This document shows, in pieces, positions 5,297-6,820 of a DNA stretch of 6,820 nucleotides. The notes beneath the pieces were generated by a model, which was given only the letters and a program-made list of their open reading frames with translations, searched no databases and was not told where the DNA came from. Numbering within the stretch: position 1 is the first letter of the stretch; every line of letters starts with the position of its first letter. The translations under genes were made by a program, and so were the position numbers. The stretch is from Eggerthella sp. CAG:368 (lineage in GTDB: Bacteria > Actinomycetota > Coriobacteriia > Coriobacteriales > Eggerthellaceae), in contig FR895490.1 of NCBI GenBank assembly GCA_000434775.1, forward strand, positions 2,497 to 9,316. Direction: 5' to 3'.

Positions 5297-5325
5297 TGAC
5301 CTGGGCTTTTGCTTGGGTCATTTTT
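5297..5325 (+). terminator. Rho-independent terminator of the CAU tRNA
   Basis: A 10-bp stem, TGACCTGGGC (5297-5306) with GCTTGGGTCA (5311-5320) including three G-U pairs, closes a TTTT loop and is followed by five T residues. It starts 14 bases after the tRNA CCA end. Confidence 0.85.
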
Positions 5326-5453
5326 ATTTGTCCATAAGTTTTTACGAAGATTGTCCATATCTTGGTCACAAGCGTTTTCAAGAATTGATCGAATTAAGCA
5401 AAAAGGGTTTTGATTTGCAGATTTGGTTGAGTAGTATTAGCAGTGTTGATGGA

Positions 5454-5474
5454 ATTAGCGATTATCTCGCTAAT
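5454..5474. promoter_or_regulatory. Operator-like inverted repeat upstream of the membrane protein gene
   Basis: ATTAGCG (5454-5460) and CGCTAAT (5468-5474) are perfect 7-bp arms around a 7-base spacer. A weak promoter candidate (TTGATG 5446-5451, GCTAAT 5469-5474, 17-bp spacing) overlaps it, so a bound dimer would cover the promoter. The site is about 58 bp before the GTG start, and autoregulation by the downstream gene product is possible but only inferred. The rest of 5326-5532 shows no convincing gene. Confidence 0.4.
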
Positions 5475-5532
5475 GGTTATTGGATTAGAGCCTCTGAAGC
5501 AAACAGTAAAGAGGCTGGAGGCAATATACAGG

Positions 5533-6820
5533 GTGAATAGCGCCATACAAATACAGAGCAAACTTAAACTAGTTTCTTGTATAGCCTTTTCGCTGTTTTT
5601 TCTTTCCTATTTAAGTATTGAATACTACTTTGATGAGTGTACTGCTTTGTATGTCAGCGCAGATGAAGTTGCTCTTTTTGAATCTGTTGTTGTAGCGGTA
5701 AGTGTTGTGGGGTTCTTGCTCTACGCTTTATTTTCAAAATACCCTTTTTCTTCACGCGTGTTGCTTTGCGTGGGAATATGTGCGGTTGTCTCACTTGTTG
5801 GAGTAACATTCAGTGCCGTTTTTGGACAATCTTTGATAGGTGTACTCTTATTTGGAGTAGCTACCTTTCTTTTTTTGGGTGTTCTAGGAGGCGCGGCTCA
5901 TTATTTACTTGCACGTTTGTTTGCTCTGAGTTCTAATCTTGCGCGGGTGGTGGGTTTATTTTATGCCCTTGGTGTTGGGCTGCAATTTTTGCTTCACGCA
6001 TTCACCTTGTCAGCGTTACTACAAACAGGCATATTCTGCGTGATTGTATTGGTGCTCTCATGCATGCTCTTTAAAGCTAATCAGCCTAATGGATGCCTTT
6101 ATTTTCGTATTTCTAATAGCTCTTCAACAGGCGAGAACGACAAGATTATCGAGAATGCGTATGCAAAAGAAGTTTCAAGAGTAATTTCTGATTCTGATTC
6201 TGTCTTACGGAAAAAAGCACTCAAACTTATTTTTGCAACGGTGCTTCTCACTGCTGTTTACGCAACATTAAATGTTTTGCTAACTGCTCATCATGCTGCA
6301 GGAGACTTTGATCTTGGAGCAGGGGGAAGATTGTTTTTAATTGGAGGGGCTGTAGCTGCCGGATTTTTATTTGATTCCAAAGCAAGAAGCAATATGAATC
6401 TTTATATGGTTTGCATTGCGATTCTTTCAGGGTTTGCCCTTTTCGCTACCGTTTTTGAGGCACCTTTATGGCTTATAGCGATAGTGTTCTATCTTGGTTC
6501 AGGGTCGTTTGTGGTGTTCTTTTCCGTGCGCTTTATAGAGCTTTCTTGCGAAATGAAAACTCAGGCTTTATGGGCAGGGATGGGTCGAGTCGTAAATAAT
6601 GGAGCAGGGCTAGTCCTTGCCCCTATTGTGTTGTCATTTGTTTCTTATAACAACGCGTTGTTTGTCGTTGCCTTTTCATTGGCAATTTTGGTCGGCATTG
6701 TTTTATTACTGAGGGAAGACTATCAAAAACCGCCAATATATGAGGAGCAGGAAGAGGCCTCTATCAAATGTTCCCTCTCTGATGTTTGTAGCAGCGAACA
6801 ATCTTTTTTGCGTTTGGAAG
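5533..6820 (+). CDS. 12-TM MFS-like membrane protein, probable N-terminal part of a LuxR-family regulator; 3' end beyond window
   Basis: The frame is open from an upstream stop at 5428 to the window edge (429 codons from 5533). Hydrophobicity by eye gives 12 membrane segments, near residues 12-30, 48-68, 77-95, 98-119, 137-157, 160-180, then a polar loop (181-225, with charged residues), 230-252, 266-282, 290-308, 312-333, 350-372 and 375-393. This 6+6 arrangement with a central loop is that of the major facilitator fold. After the last helix comes an acidic linker (397-429) that is still open. Coriobacteria, especially Eggerthellales, carry many proteins with such a 12-helix part followed by a LuxR DNA-binding domain, and linker and length fit. 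The DNA-binding domain itself would lie outside the window, so a transporter remains possible. GTG 5533 is chosen for GGAGG at 5517-5521 (11-base gap) and for placing two Lys before helix 1; in-frame ATG 5449 and 5473 have no ribosome site. Confidence 0.7.
   Translation, partial: MNSAIQIQSKLKLVSCIAFSLFFLSYLSIEYYFDECTALYVSADEVALFESVVVAVSVVGFLLYALFSKYPFSSRVLLCVGICAVVSLVGVTFSAVFGQSLIGVLLFGVATFLFLGVLGGAAHYLLARLFALSSNLARVVGLFYALGVGLQFLLHAFTLSALLQTGIFCVIVLVLSCMLFKANQPNGCLYFRISNSSSTGENDKIIENAYAKEVSRVISDSDSVLRKKALKLIFATVLLTAVYATLNVLLTAHHAAGDFDLGAGGRLFLIGGAVAAGFLFDSKARSNMNLYMVCIAILSGFALFATVFEAPLWLIAIVFYLGSGSFVVFFSVRFIELSCEMKTQALWAGMGRVVNNGAGLVLAPIVLSFVSYNNALFVVAFSLAILVGIVLLLREDYQKPPIYEEQEEASIKCSLSDVCSSEQSFLRLE

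Noticed and set aside
4966..5358. 130-codon minus-strand ORF with 'ARPDSNREPKDYESPAPP'
   Set aside because: This is the antisense reading of the same tRNA plus intergenic sequence, another classic false protein.
5163..5540. 125-codon plus-strand ORF with 'ARSSTVEQGTHNPLVLGSNPG'
   Set aside because: It reads through the CAU tRNA and its terminator; the protein-like motif is the translated tRNA. The part after the tRNA has no recognisable domain and overlaps the membrane protein's upstream region.
1..6820. CRISPR array, insertion sequence or integrase
   Set aside because: No regularly spaced repeats, no transposase motifs and no terminal inverted repeats were seen on either strand.

Overview
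The window reads as a chromosomal segment of a low-to-moderate GC bacterium, most likely an actinobacterium of the class Coriobacteriia. The hints are the style of the trpS and double-cubane/2-hydroxyacyl-CoA dehydratase sequences, genomically encoded tRNA CCA ends, and a 12-helix membrane protein of the kind that carries a C-terminal LuxR domain in Eggerthellales. The species is inferred, not proven.

Layout from left to right. (1) Positions 1-714, minus strand: an abortive-infection family protein (Abi_C type) that runs off the left edge. It has its own promoter-like region with an exact tandem 11-bp repeat. (2) 942-1016, minus strand: tRNA-Asn(GUU) with a good promoter and terminator. The defence gene lies on its 3' side, the usual place for an integrated island. 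(3) 1144-2388, plus strand: a DEAD-box RNA helicase (RhlE-like) whose motif II reads DEVD and whose message is probably leaderless. (4) 2674-3687, plus strand: an unusual ORF that joins the C-terminal half of a HgdB/double-cubane-cluster type dehydratase to the C-terminal third of its ASKHA-type activase. It lacks the start of the first protein and the ATP-binding start of the second. (5) 3923-4969, plus strand: tryptophanyl-tRNA synthetase. (6) 5209-5283, plus strand: a CAU-anticodon tRNA (elongator Met or, more likely, lysidine-modified Ile2) with a strong terminator. (7) 5533 to the right edge, plus strand: a 12-TM MFS-like membrane protein that is open at the right edge, probably the sensor part of a LuxR-family regulator.

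Most units look independently transcribed: each has its own promoter or terminator signals and intergenic gaps of about 200-280 bp, so there is no clear multi-gene operon. Helicase, TrpRS and the two tRNAs are translation and RNA housekeeping genes. The Abi gene, the fused dehydratase/activase relic and the membrane regulator are the accessory content.

The observations most worth a second look are the dehydratase-activase fusion, the His-to-Tyr change in the HEPN-like motif of the Abi protein next to the tRNA-Asn 3' end, the tandem repeat at the abi promoter, and the identity of the CAU tRNA. All family assignments come from reading motifs by eye; no database search was run.
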